The notes below the pieces were generated by a model. That model was not told the DNA's origin. It saw nothing but the letters and a program-made list of their open reading frames with translations, and did not search any database. DNA of 64,000 nucleotides from Amphiduros pacificus (taxonomy: Eukaryota; Annelida; Polychaeta; Phyllodocida; Hesionidae): NCBI GenBank assembly GCA_949316495.1, contig OX439006.1, forward strand, positions 50,013,939 to 50,077,938. The letters are read 5' to 3'. Within the stretch, counting starts at the first letter, position 1; each line of letters begins with the position of its first letter. Of this stretch, positions 46,632-57,546 are shown piece by piece. A program made the position numbers and the translations under genes.

Positions 46632-47513
46632 ATGAACATTAATTTTGATAAATATGTTTTTTCATGTTTGTGTGTTCATGATCAAGATCATACTGTTAAT
46701 TCTGAATGTTATCAATATGTACTTTGTAATCACGGTTTTGAAATAAATGTTGAAACCCCTCACTGCAATGAAGCCACAAGCCCAAATCTTAACACGATAA
46801 GGAATATTAAACTTAACTCTATTATTCTTTGTAAAAAACATACCTTGCAAGCCAACTATAAGGCATCTATGCTTAATATTAATTTGGGCCTCATTAAAAT
46901 TGACACTTTGCTACGTTCTACCCTAAATAACGCAAATCTCTTCATTGTAAATTTCGAAAAGTACTTTAATGTTAACGTGTCATTAACTAGAAATACGTGG
47001 CACCACGATCCACCACCAGGTGACTCTGGCGGGACCGTGTCCACAACCATAGTAGGAAATATTAACAATAATCATATTTCTCATATCATACACGGCCTAA
47101 ACTCAGTGAACCCATGTGTTAACAATACTTATGGGGAAAATAACCCACACCACACGTCCAACTGCTTTTTAATACCTAAACGCAACGTGAAACCTGCATT
47201 AAAAGGCAATAAACATCGCAATACACATCCCCGTATCCGATCAGCCAATCAGGATGCAGCCCTAGGAAGGCTGGCCGGCTCGACACGTGCGCTACGAGGA
47301 GGTAATGAAATCAACACAGGGAACTCAGTTAAACATCATACATACCTCAATAGGCGCTCTGCGACACGTGGTCAAACCACGCCCACTGTGATCACGTGGC
47401 CCATAGCAACCAATCAGGGTGACACGGGTTGCAATCGGTTCGATTGTTTACGTTATAGTGGACAATCATCTTATGAACAAGCCACGCCCAACTATACCAT
47501 GGGTCTGACCTGA
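46632..47513 (+). CDS. Uncharacterised open region between LINE ORF1 and endonuclease
   Basis: 293 codons rich in Asn and His, with no domain I recognise. Its end overlaps the upstream extension of the endonuclease frame, which is open from at least 47513. It may be the N-terminal part of ORF2, separated by a shift, or a non-coding linker. AT-rich codons differ from the GC-richer ORF1. Confidence 0.4.
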   Translation: MNINFDKYVFSCLCVHDQDHTVNSECYQYVLCNHGFEINVETPHCNEATSPNLNTIRNIKLNSIILCKKHTLQANYKASMLNINLGLIKIDTLLRSTLNNANLFIVNFEKYFNVNVSLTRNTWHHDPPPGDSGGTVSTTIVGNINNNHISHIIHGLNSVNPCVNNTYGENNPHHTSNCFLIPKRNVKPALKGNKHRNTHPRIRSANQDAALGRLAGSTRALRGGNEINTGNSVKHHTYLNRRSATRGQTTPTVITWPIATNQGDTGCNRFDCLRYSGQSSYEQATPNYTMGLT

Positions 47514-48370
47514 CCAATCACAATGCGGCAAGGCCTGCGGGGCTGGCTTCGACTACACGTGCTCGCTCTGCGCCACGTGGTCAGCCACGGATTGTAAACA
47601 AACAACATTCTCGTATTAAGAATCTTAATAGGAATGGGAAGAAAACATTAAACATTGGATGTTGCAATGTACAGAGCATATCTAGCAAGATCCTACCAGT
47701 AAAAGATTATTTTACTGAGCATGACCTTGATGCCCTGTTCATGACTGAAACTTGGATGCATGACTCCAAATCTGACAAGGTCAAACGTGAACTTAAAGAA
47801 GGCTCACTTGAATTTGAGTCTTTTCCTAGGATAGGACGGACAGGGGGAGGATTAGGGATTTTATACAAATCTGAACTCCCTTTCACAACCAATAGGGCCA
47901 ACCAACCAGTGGTCACCACCATGGAGCTCATGGAGTCATCCATCACACTGAAGGGAAAAAAGATAACGTTTGTGGTGATATATAGACCTGAACCATCTAA
48001 TCCAAATAGATATACCTACTCTGAGTTTTATGATGAGTTCACCCAGTTGGTTGCACACTACGGTTCATTTAGTCATGAGGTCATTTTCCTTGGTGACTAC
48101 AACTTCCATGTCAACCTCCCCTTAAAGCCTGATGTCATTAAGTTTAATGATATCCTATCTACCTTTGATCTAACACAATGGGTTCAGGAACCAACCCATA
48201 GGTTAGGGAACACCCTTGATCTAATCATTACCTTCAGGGGTAACAAATTCCTGAAGAGCCACCTGGTGGATGAATACTTATCTGATCATAAAATGATCAA
48301 GATATACCTGGATATTTCACCTCCAAAACCCCCCAAAAAATCTATCAAATACAGGAATTCAAGGGATTAG
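47513..48370 (+). CDS. LINE ORF2 endonuclease (APE type)
   Basis: This part nicks target DNA to start target-primed reverse transcription. It has LNIGCCNVQS at the start, MTETWM (catalytic Glu), VIYRPEPSNPN, FLGDYNFHV (Asp/Asn pair) and SDHKMI near the end (the SDH catalytic motif). All expected APE residues are present. The frame stays open upstream of Met at 47741 back to about 47513. It stops at 48370, just before the RT part, which continues in another frame. Confidence 0.8.
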   Translation, partial: TNHNAARPAGLASTTRARSAPRGQPRIVNKQHSRIKNLNRNGKKTLNIGCCNVQSISSKILPVKDYFTEHDLDALFMTETWMHDSKSDKVKRELKEGSLEFESFPRIGRTGGGLGILYKSELPFTTNRANQPVVTTMELMESSITLKGKKITFVVIYRPEPSNPNRYTYSEFYDEFTQLVAHYGSFSHEVIFLGDYNFHVNLPLKPDVIKFNDILSTFDLTQWVQEPTHRLGNTLDLIITFRGNKFLKSHLVDEYLSDHKMIKIYLDISPPKPPKKSIKYRNSRD

Positions 48371-48438
48371 ATCTCGAGTCCCTAAGGAGAGACATCAAAT
48401 CCCTAACGGGTAGAGACACAACATGGGAACACTTATCC

Positions 48439-49041
48439 TTGAATGACATGGTAAATTACTATGACAGGGAACTCACAGCACTCATGGATAAACATGCTCC
48501 TATCAAGGTTGCCAAGGTCACTCATCGTAAACCAGTTCCCTGGATGAGTGACCAATTAAAGCTGGAAAGATCTCTCAAGAGGAGGCTTGAGAGAAAAATG
48601 AGCAAGACTGGATCTCAAATTGACAAGGAGCTGTATAACTCTCAAAGGAACAAATACAACTCAATGCTTAAATCTGCTCAATCAGCATATTTTTCCAACC
48701 TGGTTGAGGAAAACAAACATGACCCTAAAAAGCTCTTTAGAGTCATCGACACAGTCATGCACAAGAAAAAGGTCACACCTATGCCTCAATCTGACTGCGA
48801 GATCACTCAAGCTGAGAAGTTTAACACATTCTTTCTTGAAAAAATAGATAGAATCCGCCTGGACATTGATAATGCTCCATCCTGCCAAACCTCGCCACCA
48901 GGTGACACTGGGAACAATAGTACTACATGTCTGGAAAGGTTCACACCCTTAACCATTGACGACGTACGGAAACTGGTCAAAAGGTCTGCAAAGAAGTCAT
49001 GTGAGCTGGATCCAATTCCAACCTGGCTCTTACTTGACCTC
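48439..49041 (+). CDS. LINE ORF2, part between endonuclease and RT fingers
   Basis: Contains the typical PVPWMSDQLK and RNKYNSMLKSAQSAYFSNL segment, then KLFRVIDTVMHKK and CELDPIPTWLLLD, which introduces the RT fingers. The sequence is cut by the MITE at 49042 and resumes with DLLPIITSIINKSL after 49636. No stop precedes the insertion, so the MITE itself disrupts this frame. Confidence 0.75.
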
Positions 49042-49636
49042 TTATGCCTCAGTCACATTTGCGCCGATTTCAGTTAAGATGCCCGGCCGATGGGTATTTT
49101 TTGCAAAATCGGCAGGCAGTTCAGATTGCCGTGCGGGCACCGGGAGATCATCGGCCACAATTGGGCATCTTTAAGACGTCGGGCGGGTCATCGGGAACTT
49201 TTAGCTGGAACATAAAAGTTGCCGGCGTTTCCCCGATGTATTATCAGCAAATATCATCACGGCAGGGTCCCGGCAGTGTCCCGCAGGCACATCGGCAGAT
49301 TATCTTACGGCTGCCGGTGGCATCGTGCGGTGAAAATAGGATTATTTTTATTTCATGTGTTCACAGGCCATCGTCAGATGATCTACCGGGCTCCCTCCGA
49401 TATCACATAGACGTCTTAAGGATATCCTACAGACGTCTGTCAATGATCAAGACGTCTTTAGGATGTCTTTCAGACGTCTGTCAAATGATATAGACGTCTT
49501 TAAGATATCCTGCAGACGTCTGTGCCATTCAGTCTTGCACGTGCCGTGCGGTGCCCTTCAATAATGTGACCACAGCTACGGCATATCTCAGATTGTAGCT
49601 GATAAACTCCCCGGTGCAAATGTGACTGAGGCATAA
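49042..49636. mobile_element. 595-bp MITE, copy 2, inside the LINE
   Basis: The inverted ends are TTATGCCTCAGTCACATTTG and its complement. It is in opposite orientation to 38422-38983. The interior has repeated AGACGTCT palindromes (about 49408-49520) and lacks coding capacity. The host LINE reads coherently on both sides, so the MITE is younger than the LINE. TA may be the target duplication (TTA at the left, TAA at the right), but this is not certain. Confidence 0.85.
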
Positions 49637-49639
49637 GAT

Positions 49640-50431
49640 GACCTCCTACCAATAATTACTTCCATCATAAATAAATCACTGATGGAATCAGCAGTATCGG
49701 AAAATATGAAAATAGCCATCATAACACCCCTGCTGAAGAAACTTGGTCTAGAACTGGTTGAAAAAAATTATAGGCCTGTTTCCAACCTAACATTTGTCTC
49801 TAAACTAACTGAGAGGGCGGTTGCAGACCAACTAGTCCCCCATCTTGTAAGGAATGGTCTTACTGACAAGTTTCAATCAGCCTACAAAGAATATCACAGC
49901 ACTGAAACCGCTTTGTTAAAAGTGCAAAATGATATCTTGGGTGCTCTAGACAGCAGAAAGTCAGTTATCTTGCTGTTGCTTGACCTTTCCGCTGCCTTTG
50001 ACACTATTGACCATCAAATCTTTTTGGACAGACTGAGGGATAGATGCAACGTCAAAGGTCATGCACTCTCCTGGATTCGGTCATACCTAATGGACAGGAA
50101 GCAATGTGTGAAGGTGGGGATCCATAGATCCCGTCTCAAATCCTTAAAATATGGGGTACCCCAAGGCTCAGTCCTGGGTCCCATACTGTTCACCATCTAC
50201 ATGACACCCCTATCTGATATACTTGCCAAATATGGTCTGAGCTATCACATTTATGCAGATGATACTCAGATCTACATCCCCGTTGACCACGCTTCTCCCC
50301 ATCAAGTGGATATGAGCAGACACAAAATGGAGGAGTGTGTCAGTGAGGTCAGAAATTTCCTCATATCAAATAAGATGAAGATAAATGATGGAAAAACTGA
50401 GATGCTCATATGTACTGACTACCACCCATAG
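49640..50431 (+). CDS. LINE ORF2 reverse transcriptase core
   Basis: Carries NYRPVSNLTFVSKL, FQSAYKEYHSTETALLKV, LLLDLSAAFDTIDH (motif A Asp), GVPQGSVLGPILFTIYM, IYADDTQIYI (catalytic YADD) and NKMKINDGKTEML. These are the standard RT motifs of CR1/L2 LINEs, all with intact key residues. The frame ends at a stop near the 29-bp tandem duplication. Confidence 0.85.
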   Translation, partial: DLLPIITSIINKSLMESAVSENMKIAIITPLLKKLGLELVEKNYRPVSNLTFVSKLTERAVADQLVPHLVRNGLTDKFQSAYKEYHSTETALLKVQNDILGALDSRKSVILLLLDLSAAFDTIDHQIFLDRLRDRCNVKGHALSWIRSYLMDRKQCVKVGIHRSRLKSLKYGVPQGSVLGPILFTIYMTPLSDILAKYGLSYHIYADDTQIYIPVDHASPHQVDMSRHKMEECVSEVRNFLISNKMKINDGKTEMLICTDYHP

Positions 50432-51141
50432 CAGTATAGGTACAGTACTACCACCCATAGCAGTATCCCAACCACAATCAAAGTGGGTGGCTCTGATATT
50501 GCTCCTAGTGAGTCAGTGGTGGATCTTGGTATCACATTTGATTCCAACATGGACATGAAGGCCCAGATCAAGAAAATGTGTCAGAAAGGCTATTATCACA
50601 TTAGGAACTTGGCGGCCATCAGACATTGTCTAGACGAGAAGACCGCAGTAACACTTACCCATGCTTTTGTTAAATCAACCCTTGACTATGGTAATGGTCT
50701 TCTAGCAGGTCTTCCTAAAACTGACATCAGGAAACTGCAATACCTCCTAAACTCTGCAGCACGTGTAGTAGGAAAAATCAGGAAATTTGATCACATTTCA
50801 GGAAAATTACAGGAACTGCACTGGCTTCCTGTTCACGCGAGAATTGATTTTTAAATTCTTCTATTAACCTGGAAAGCCCTTAATGGTAAGGCTCCGCCTT
50901 ACTTACGGGATCTACTCCTGATTAAAGAAGGTGAACGCTGTCAAAGATCCAATAATGGCACCCACCTACAAGTACCTAATACTAGACTAAGGACAGTAGG
51001 TGACAGGGCCTTCCCATCTGTGGGTCCAAGGCTATGGAATTCCTTGCCTACTAATATTAGGTCAAGTACTTCAGTCTCCTCGTTTAAGGGTAGGCTGAAG
51101 ACTCATCTCTTCAGGATGCATGTCCTGAGCTCAGCGCTATG
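50432..51141 (+). pseudogene. LINE ORF2 RT C-terminal region
   Basis: Encodes DLGITFDSNMDMKAQIKK, STLDYGNGLLAGLP and LQELHWLPVHARIDF, then, after a stop at 50852-50854, LTWKALNGKAPPYLRDLL and RLWNSLPTNIRS. This is the conserved thumb and C-terminal block of L2/CR1 RTs. It is homologous to 54490-55407. Confidence 0.75.
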
Positions 51142-51191
51142 AACAGACTTGTCTGGTATCAGCGCTATACAAATTTTATTATTATTATTAT

Positions 51192-51749
51192 CCAGTGGTG
51201 ATGAGTGGGGCACAGGTACTGGCTATAATTAAATGATGACAAGATTACTTAAAATTTCAATCAGCATGCACAACTAAAATCATGATAATATGATATAATT
51301 TGCCTAAAAAATATAATCCCACTTATCAAGTCTAAATGCACATACAATGAATTGTGTACTGGCAAACACAATGATACAGTACTGTATAATGTTGTGGGAT
51401 TTTTGTTGTTAAAAAGTTAAAACACAAATTTATCAAATATTGAAACAAGTGCAGGCCCAATGTATCAAATATATTGATACATTTTGTTACATTCCCCTCT
51501 CAGCAATTGTCACAGCTCTATTACCTTGACTTGGGTCTTGACTGTATCGATCACCATTGTTTTGTTTACATGTTCAACACGTGTAACATATCAGAGAACA
51601 CCATAAAACGCCGTTTTAAGCAAAGCTGTGATGATGTGAAAATGATTGGAATATGTTTTCTAAGTATTAAATATTTGAATGAACTAGATTATGAATTGTG
51701 ACAAACTTGCAACGTTTCACAATCAAAGAAAACTTGTTGACAACTTTCT
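51192..51749. other. Intergenic, nothing recognised
   Basis: No gene or definable repeat between the LINE tail and the next dispersed repeat. Confidence 0.45.
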
Positions 51750-52403
51750 GACAGCTCACTCGCAAAACCGGAAGTTCATTTCCGGAAGTGAATGTGCCGG
51801 TCTGCGTGTGCGCAGGGAGTAACTGTGAATTTGAGAATATGAAAGACTATGCGTCAATTTCCTTATGGACGTCATTACGGACGTCAATTCTCGCTATCTG
51901 CTCTCCCAGCTTTTTAGCTGGTCCATGAAAAAATGACGAAATTGGCGCACCGGAAAAGATGTTGCATTGTAAACTTCCGCCCGCCTTGCTTTAAGATGGG
52001 AGTGAAATTTCAGACTGACTTCGTACATTAACACGCTCATGTCAGTGCTATCGAGTGTTTGTTGTGTAATCATCATATAAGTATATTGCAATCTACGTAA
52101 TTTATGTCAACATTAAGGAGGCAAAACTAACAAAAACAACGATGGAAAGATGAAAGGCAGAGGCGACAATGCCCCAAATAGGCTTTCGCCGCTGTTCCCG
52201 GATGTGCCGTGTGCAAAGAATTGGGTCAAATATGATCGCAGCGCTCTGAAAATGCAGCGTATATGGTAGAGCAGATAGGGAAAATACGCATACATGGAAA
52301 CACCTGCATTGTTCAGCATGGTGTGCGAAAAAAATTTACGCACTGCATGACGCTCTGCATGATGCGCTGCATGACACACTGCACATATGGAAACACAGCC
52401 TTA
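51750..52403 (-). repeat. Dispersed repeat, longest copy
   Basis: Its minus-strand start GGCTGTGTTTCCATATGTGC matches 38984 and 57219. The GGGCGGAAGTTTACAATGCAAC-like inner block (minus strand) recurs at 57415-57440 and, more weakly, near 62595-62650. It contains clustered ATGCAG/GCATGAC repeats at the left end. No clear inverted ends and no coding. Confidence 0.6.
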
Positions 52404-53081
52404 CTCTTAACCTTCTGCTGTTAATGTGTCAAATGCTAAAGAATGGAATTCCCTTTTGATTTGGTTTTTCATTTGCTTTTGACATTTTATCAATTTAAAC
52501 AATTTTAGATTTAAAGTTGAGAAAAGAAATGGAAAAAGATGCTTTTTTTTGTTATAAATTGCCTTAATGTTAGGGGGAAAAGGGACACTTCATACAAAGG
52601 ATCACAACCGAATGAAATGTGACTGTTGCTAAGATACCAATAAGTGGAACATCATTATTTTATTGATAAAAAGCCACAGCACCATTATGACGTCATTGCT
52701 CCTTCAACTTTTTGCATAGCGCACAATTTGAGACATACGCTGTTGCAACGGGTAGTGAGGTCTCGGGAGGTCAAGCAGTGGCGCGGGCTTTTCAGTGTGG
52801 ATCCACGGCCCGGGATCCAAGGAGACAGACGACGCCACCAAAAGATAAAATCAAATCAAATCAAATCAAAGCTTTATATTTCAAGAATTTAAGATTCAAT
52901 TTAAGACTTAAAAGAGCTTTTGTTTATCTCCTATGAAATATTAACAATTGAGTGACTTTGTTTCACATTATTGTGGCAGCTGATTGGGGAAAATGTACAA
53001 ATGTTTAAGAAGTTAGAGAATTAAAGTGTTTATAACTATACATTGGTTGTGTCAGCATTGTAAGTAATAAATCAAGATATT
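52404..53081. other. Intergenic, nothing recognised
   Basis: Includes a small ATCAAATCAA run at 52848-52868. No gene seen. Confidence 0.4.
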
Positions 53082-54064
53082 CTCCAGTCAGTTAATGTCA
53101 ACTAGCTTAAATTGCCCCAAGGTCACATGACCTTTGACTTTGATCTTTGACCTCTGCAACATAACTTGTACATCTTGGTTAGGTGGATACACCTGATCAA
53201 TATTCGGTGTCTTATATATCTAGTCAAGATGTGTAAGTCAGGTTGCTGAGATGAAAGGTCAAGATCAAAGGTCATGTGACATTGGAGACATTTATGCTCA
53301 ATTTTTGCTCAATTTTGGACCCGACAACAGTTATAAATACCCATAACTTTCCATGAGATATCAATTTTGTAACATCACATTCTGAACACCAGACAAGAGA
53401 AAACTAACCGACAAATCTTATCTGAGATCTACCATTTGTAAGTGCACTGCACTTTTTGTTTTATTTGAAGAAATTGCCTTTAAGGTCTATAATCCACAAT
53501 CAGTTTGAAGCATCGGGAGAGAACTTCGTGTGGTCTCGTATATTTACGTAACTGCCTTCGGCTCTGCATGCTCTGGGGGATTCCAGGATGAGAGTGAGGC
53601 TATGACGTCAGTGGGGGGTATTTCTCATACAGCACACATGGTGTCCAGCTGCAATAACTGAGTCGAACCCGTTTTAATACCGTTAAAACGGGTTCAATTT
53701 AAATAATAAAAGTTTAAGACTAGCTGGTTAAGTTTACTTTTTCTGTGCTAAATTAACAAATAACATGACTTTGAACACATTTAAGCCAAAAAAACATAAG
53801 TCTGTCCCAGTGTTTCATTGTGGATTATAGACCTTAAATAAAGCTTGTACATGGTCATGTGACCTTTGACCTTGACCTTTGACCTTGGTGACCTTATTTG
53901 CCTAAATTGTTCAGCTTGGACATATGCATATATCTACCTAGTCTCATCAATATCTGATCATTTCTAGTTGTCCTATGGAGAAAAATAGTTCATGGCTCCT
54001 CCTGAGTATGGCTTGAGTGTTGAAAAGGGGGCGTGGCACTATATGTGACATTAACTGACTGGAG
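53082..54064. mobile_element. TIR element with nuclear-receptor-like repeats, host of the TTAA MITE
   Basis: Ends CTCCAGTCAGTTAATGTCA and TGACATTAACTGACTGGAG are exact inverse complements. Without the nested MITE (53480-53837) it is about 625 bp. It contains several TGACCTTTGACC blocks (53130, 53265 inverted, 53855-53880), which match the DR1 element bound by HNF4/RXR-type receptors. Here they are probably just a feature of the repeat. No coding capacity. Confidence 0.75.
53480..53837. mobile_element. TTAA-flanked MITE, copy 2
   Basis: The 350-bp core (53484-53833) has GGTCTATAATCCACAAT inverted ends and TTAA on both sides. It is nearly identical to 6213-6563. The visible differences are one base near TGGTGTCCAGC and a small change in the centre of the inner palindrome. 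It is nested inside another TIR element. Confidence 0.88.
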
Positions 54065-54489
54065 TCATTATAACCATTAGTAATAAGGTATTGGTAAATT
54101 ACACAAAAAACGCTCAAGTGGTTATTGAAAGTAGAGGTATTGAAGAGTCCAATAACATAGATTTTAAGATTTTATCATTGATAAATTTTCTGTCCGAGAA
54201 ATTTAAATTAGGGTTGCCATTTTGTCATTTTTCCCTCTATTTTTAATATAAAATTAAAAAAAAAAACATTTTTGATCAGGGCAGAAAATATTTTAGTGCA
54301 ACAGTGAAGAACTCAATGCTATACACTAACTCAGCAGTACATGTATTTCCACCAACTTGAGCATTTAAAAAATATTGGACATATTTTCTGGAAAATGCGA
54401 AAAAACATTATTTTCCCTACCGTTTCTATTATAAAAACCTGCTGCCCTTGAGCCAATATTTCAAATGTCTGTCAAATCTGTTCTAATTT
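54065..54489. other. AT-rich gap, nothing recognised
   Basis: No gene; it leads into the truncated LINE. Confidence 0.4.
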
Positions 54490-55410
54490 CTCTGTTCTGG
54501 GACCTTTAATATTTACAGCATACATGGAGCCTTTATCAGATATAATTGGTAAATATGGTCTCAGGCATCATATTTATGCTGATGACACACAGTTATACAT
54601 CACAATTGATCCAAAGTCTGAAGAAATTAGCAATAAGTCTTGTAAGGAGATGGAAAACTGTATTATAAAGATTAAAAAATTCTTAATAGAAAATAAAATG
54701 AAGATAAATGATGAAAAAACTGAAATGCTTTTATGTGGAAAAAGCTGTGAATTGAGAAAAAATAATGTACCTAATGAATTCCAAGTAGGGGAAACTAAAA
54801 TCCCTGGATACAATACTGTCAAGGATCTTGGGGTTATCTTTGATCAAGAATTATCTATGAAATCGCAAATTAAAAAAATGTGTAAAAATGGTTTTTTCAT
54901 GTTAAAAATTTAGCACAGATCAGAAATTATTTAGATGAAAAGACTGCAAATACCTTGGCTCATGCTTTTGTTACTTCCACTCTGGACTATGGTAATGCAC
55001 TTCTTGCTGGTTTACCAGGATGTGAAATAAACAAACTACAGAAATTGCAAAATGCTGCAGCACGAGTAGTGGGTAAACTTAAGAAAAGAGATCATATTAC
55101 ACAAAAACTTATGGAATTGCATTGGTTGCCTGTAGAGGCAAGGATTGATTTTAAAATATCTTTGTTGACGTGGAAGGTGCAGAATGGCTTTGCCCCACAA
55201 TATCTATCTCAGTTATTAAATCATAAAAAGTTAGGTATGGGACTGCGATCAAATGATAAATATGAATACGTAGTACCTAGGACTAATCTGAAATCATATG
55301 GTGATAGGGCTTTCATGGTATATGCGCCGAAAAATTGGAATACCCTTCCCCTGGAGGTGAAAAATTGTAAAACAATTGACACTTTCAAGAAAAAACTTTT
55401 TTTATAGTAT
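54490..55410 (+). mobile_element. 5'-truncated L2/CR1-type LINE copy
   Basis: Begins inside the RT near GPLIFTAYMEPLSDI, then HIYADDTQLYI, KMKINDEKTEMLLC, and after one frame change near 54905, TLDYGNALLAGLPG, LMELHWLPVEARIDF and NWNTLPLEV, ending KKKLFL. It aligns along its length with the C-terminal half of the LINE at 49.6-51.1 kb but is clearly diverged. It is another member of the same clade. 5' truncation is usual for LINE copies. Confidence 0.85.
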
Positions 55411-55501
55411 TGATTTGTAAAAGTCATTTGAAGATATTAATAAGGGTTTTCTGGTAAATTTTATGTCTTTCATTTTTCACTATGGAAATAGTGCACCATT
55501 A

Positions 55502-55697
55502 TACAGCCGACGACAACAGAGCTGCGGACGACAACAGACCTGCGGTTCAGTTTATCAATTGATTACCGATGTTTATCACACCATTTCACCATTTCAACTT
55601 GGTGGGAATATTTTCGAGAGTGCAGACGCACATAAAAGGTTTTGAAAATGAAACCGCAGCTCTGTTGTCGTCCGCAGCTCTGTTGTCGCTGGCTGTA
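55502..55697. mobile_element. 192-bp TIR element with TA target duplication
   Basis: The body 55504-55695 starts CAGCCGACGACAACAGAGCT and ends with its near-perfect inverse. TA flanks both ends (55502-55503, 55696-55697). A 2-bp TA target suggests the Tc1/mariner superfamily. Relatives are at 42224-42385 and, as relics, near 305-372 and 59100-59165. Confidence 0.8.
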
Positions 55698-55943
55698 ACC
55701 AAACAAAGCCAACCAAATAGATAACAAATTACTGTTTCGAGAGGTTTGATGTTTATATATACATATTAAAACTTCATTTAGTGATCTTTATAATAATAGT
55801 GACAAATCCTTTAGCTGTTCAAATTCTTGGCACATTTTTATTTATAAAATGGAACCAGATAAAAAGGTTTAACCCCTAAGGGACTAGGCTATCTTAATTT
55901 TGTTGATTGGCACGACTAACCATATCATTCGGGACGAGTGTAT
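55698..55943. other. Short gap, nothing recognised
   Basis: AT-rich, no gene. Confidence 0.4.
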
Positions 55944-56239
55944 CTACATACTAAATTGATAAAATTTATTGTTATTCAATATGCTTAATAAAGTGCTTGG
56001 GTCAAAGGTTCATGATTAAGGCAGTCTGACGTCATTATCACGATTACATTGTAACAAGTTGCAGCCCTTCAGAATGTTACAAATGACGTCATCAAGTCAG
56101 AAAAATGGGCCCGGGACATCAACGTCCTTCCCGTCCTTTGCCGATGGTGGACGTTGCCGTCCTTCACGTCTGTTAGGGGTTAAATGACTGATGGCATAAA
56201 CGTTCTGTGTACCAAACATGTAGAAGATAATAATGGGTA
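55944..56239 (+). repeat. About 295-bp direct repeat, unit 1
   Basis: Contains AGGCAGTCTGACGTCATTAT, CATTGTAACAAGTTGCAGCC and TTCACGTCTGTTAGGGGTTA. It recurs at 56511-56803. Both units carry two TGACGTCA (CRE-type) palindrome-like sites. Confidence 0.8.
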
Positions 56240-56510
56240 CCCAGCTTTACTAGGTCTCTTCAATATAGGCCTAGCGCCGACGCGACCAAATTTGGGCACT
56301 CATGAATATTAATTAGCAAGACATTCGAGTTACATCATTGTATCGTGCACGTGCTGTCCTACTGAAAGGCTGTAATTACATCATCGCACTGTGCACGTGC
56401 GGTTAGATACATTCAAGGGGCGGGGCTAATGGAACAGACTTATTTGAACATATCTCATTGCATAAGTGGAGAGGGTGTTATATACTGAGCCCGATCCAAA
56501 GGAGAGTAAT

Positions 56511-56803
56511 CTACACACTAAATTAATAAAATTTATAACCATGGTTATTCAATATGTTTAATAAAGTGCTGGGGTCAAAGGTTCACGATTAAGGCAGTCT
56601 GACGTCATTATCATGATTACATTGTAACAAGTTGCAGCCCTTCAGAATGTTACAAATGACGTCATTAAGTCAGAAAAATGGGCCCGGGACGTCAACGTCC
56701 TTCCCCGGTGTTGGACGTTGCCGTCCTTCACGTCTGTTAGGGGTTAAATCACTGATGGCATAAACGTTCTGTGCACCAAACATGTAGAAGATAATAATGG
56801 GTA
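56511..56803 (+). repeat. About 295-bp direct repeat, unit 2
   Basis: A partner of 55944-56239, about 567 bp downstream, with scattered substitutions and a small deletion in the CGTCCTTCCC region. It appears to be a tandem duplication with a 270-bp spacer. Confidence 0.8.
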
Positions 56804-57218
56804 GAAGAGAAGAGTAGGAGTAGATGAGATCTTGATATGATTTGGGAAAATCCAAATTTTAGATTTTGTTTGTTTCTTTTGTTTTTTTCTTCGTTTGTTT
56901 GCTTTGTTCGTAATTTACATAAAATCCTACATTAACTCAGACCTTCTTGTAGCAGATATAGTGTTGCCTCACTGAATTATTATGTTGAGGTTTTTTTTCA
57001 ACTAAACCAACACCCAACAGCACCATGAGCCCAGAGAGTTTGAAAAATTAAATGTATTGGAGAGGTTTGTCATCATAAGAGGAAAGCACCACATTGAGAA
57101 CCTTCCATCAGATTGGACCACATGCTCGATGAGCAACTTATCAGAGTGGACATGTTTCACAAAGGTCCAGCAGAATGGAACTGGATGAATAAAGATGACA
57201 TGTGAAATTCTTTCTGGA
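56804..57218. other. Gap with a SINE fragment
   Basis: A short minus-strand piece of the 7.75 kb SINE family (TAGCAGATATAGTGTTGCC) lies at about 56945-56985. Otherwise nothing was recognised. Confidence 0.45.
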
Positions 57219-57546
57219 CTGTGTTTCCATACATTTTGAAAGGCTGCAGGGAATTAAAAAAAGTGTGCCTGTAAAAACTGTTTTGGCTTAACTTGTGCAT
57301 TCTCTGCCATGTGCCCCAATGTCTGATTGGGTCTATCTACGTTTTAGCGCTGACATTAGCGTGCCAATGTACTATGTCAGTGTGAAATTTCCCTCCCATC
57401 TTGAAGCAGGGCGGGCGGAAGTTTACAATGCAACATCTTTCCCGTCATGCATCGCTCTCTCGCGCCAATATCGTCATTATTTCACAGACCAGCTAAAAAT
57501 CCGGGAGAGCAGATGGCGAGAATTGGTGTCATTGTTATTATAAGGA
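57219..57546 (+). repeat. Dispersed repeat, plus copy
   Basis: Starts CTGTGTTTCCATAC and contains the GGGCGGGCGGAAGTTTACAA block and ACCAGCTAAAAATCCGGGAG. It matches the minus strand of 51750-52403, with its first part shortened. Confidence 0.6.

Larger units (their letters stand above)
44430..51191 (+). mobile_element. Nearly full-length L2/CR1-type LINE
   Basis: In order it has a GC-richer 5' UTR (about 44430-45333), ORF1 (45334-46592), a linking open region, APE-type endonuclease (about 47600-48370), reverse transcriptase (about 48439-50431) and the RT C-terminal region (to about 51141). The short 3' UTR reads CAGCGCTATACAAATTTT and ends in (ATT)n at about 51172-51191. A 3' end with GCGCTATA and a short microsatellite tail, with an NYRPVSNL-type RT, is typical of L2/CR1 LINEs. 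A MITE (49042-49636) interrupts it. Further breaks include one inside ORF1, one near 48368 and one near 50431, where a 29-bp tandem duplication (ACTACCACCCATAGC unit) lies. It is not active as it stands. Confidence 0.85.
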
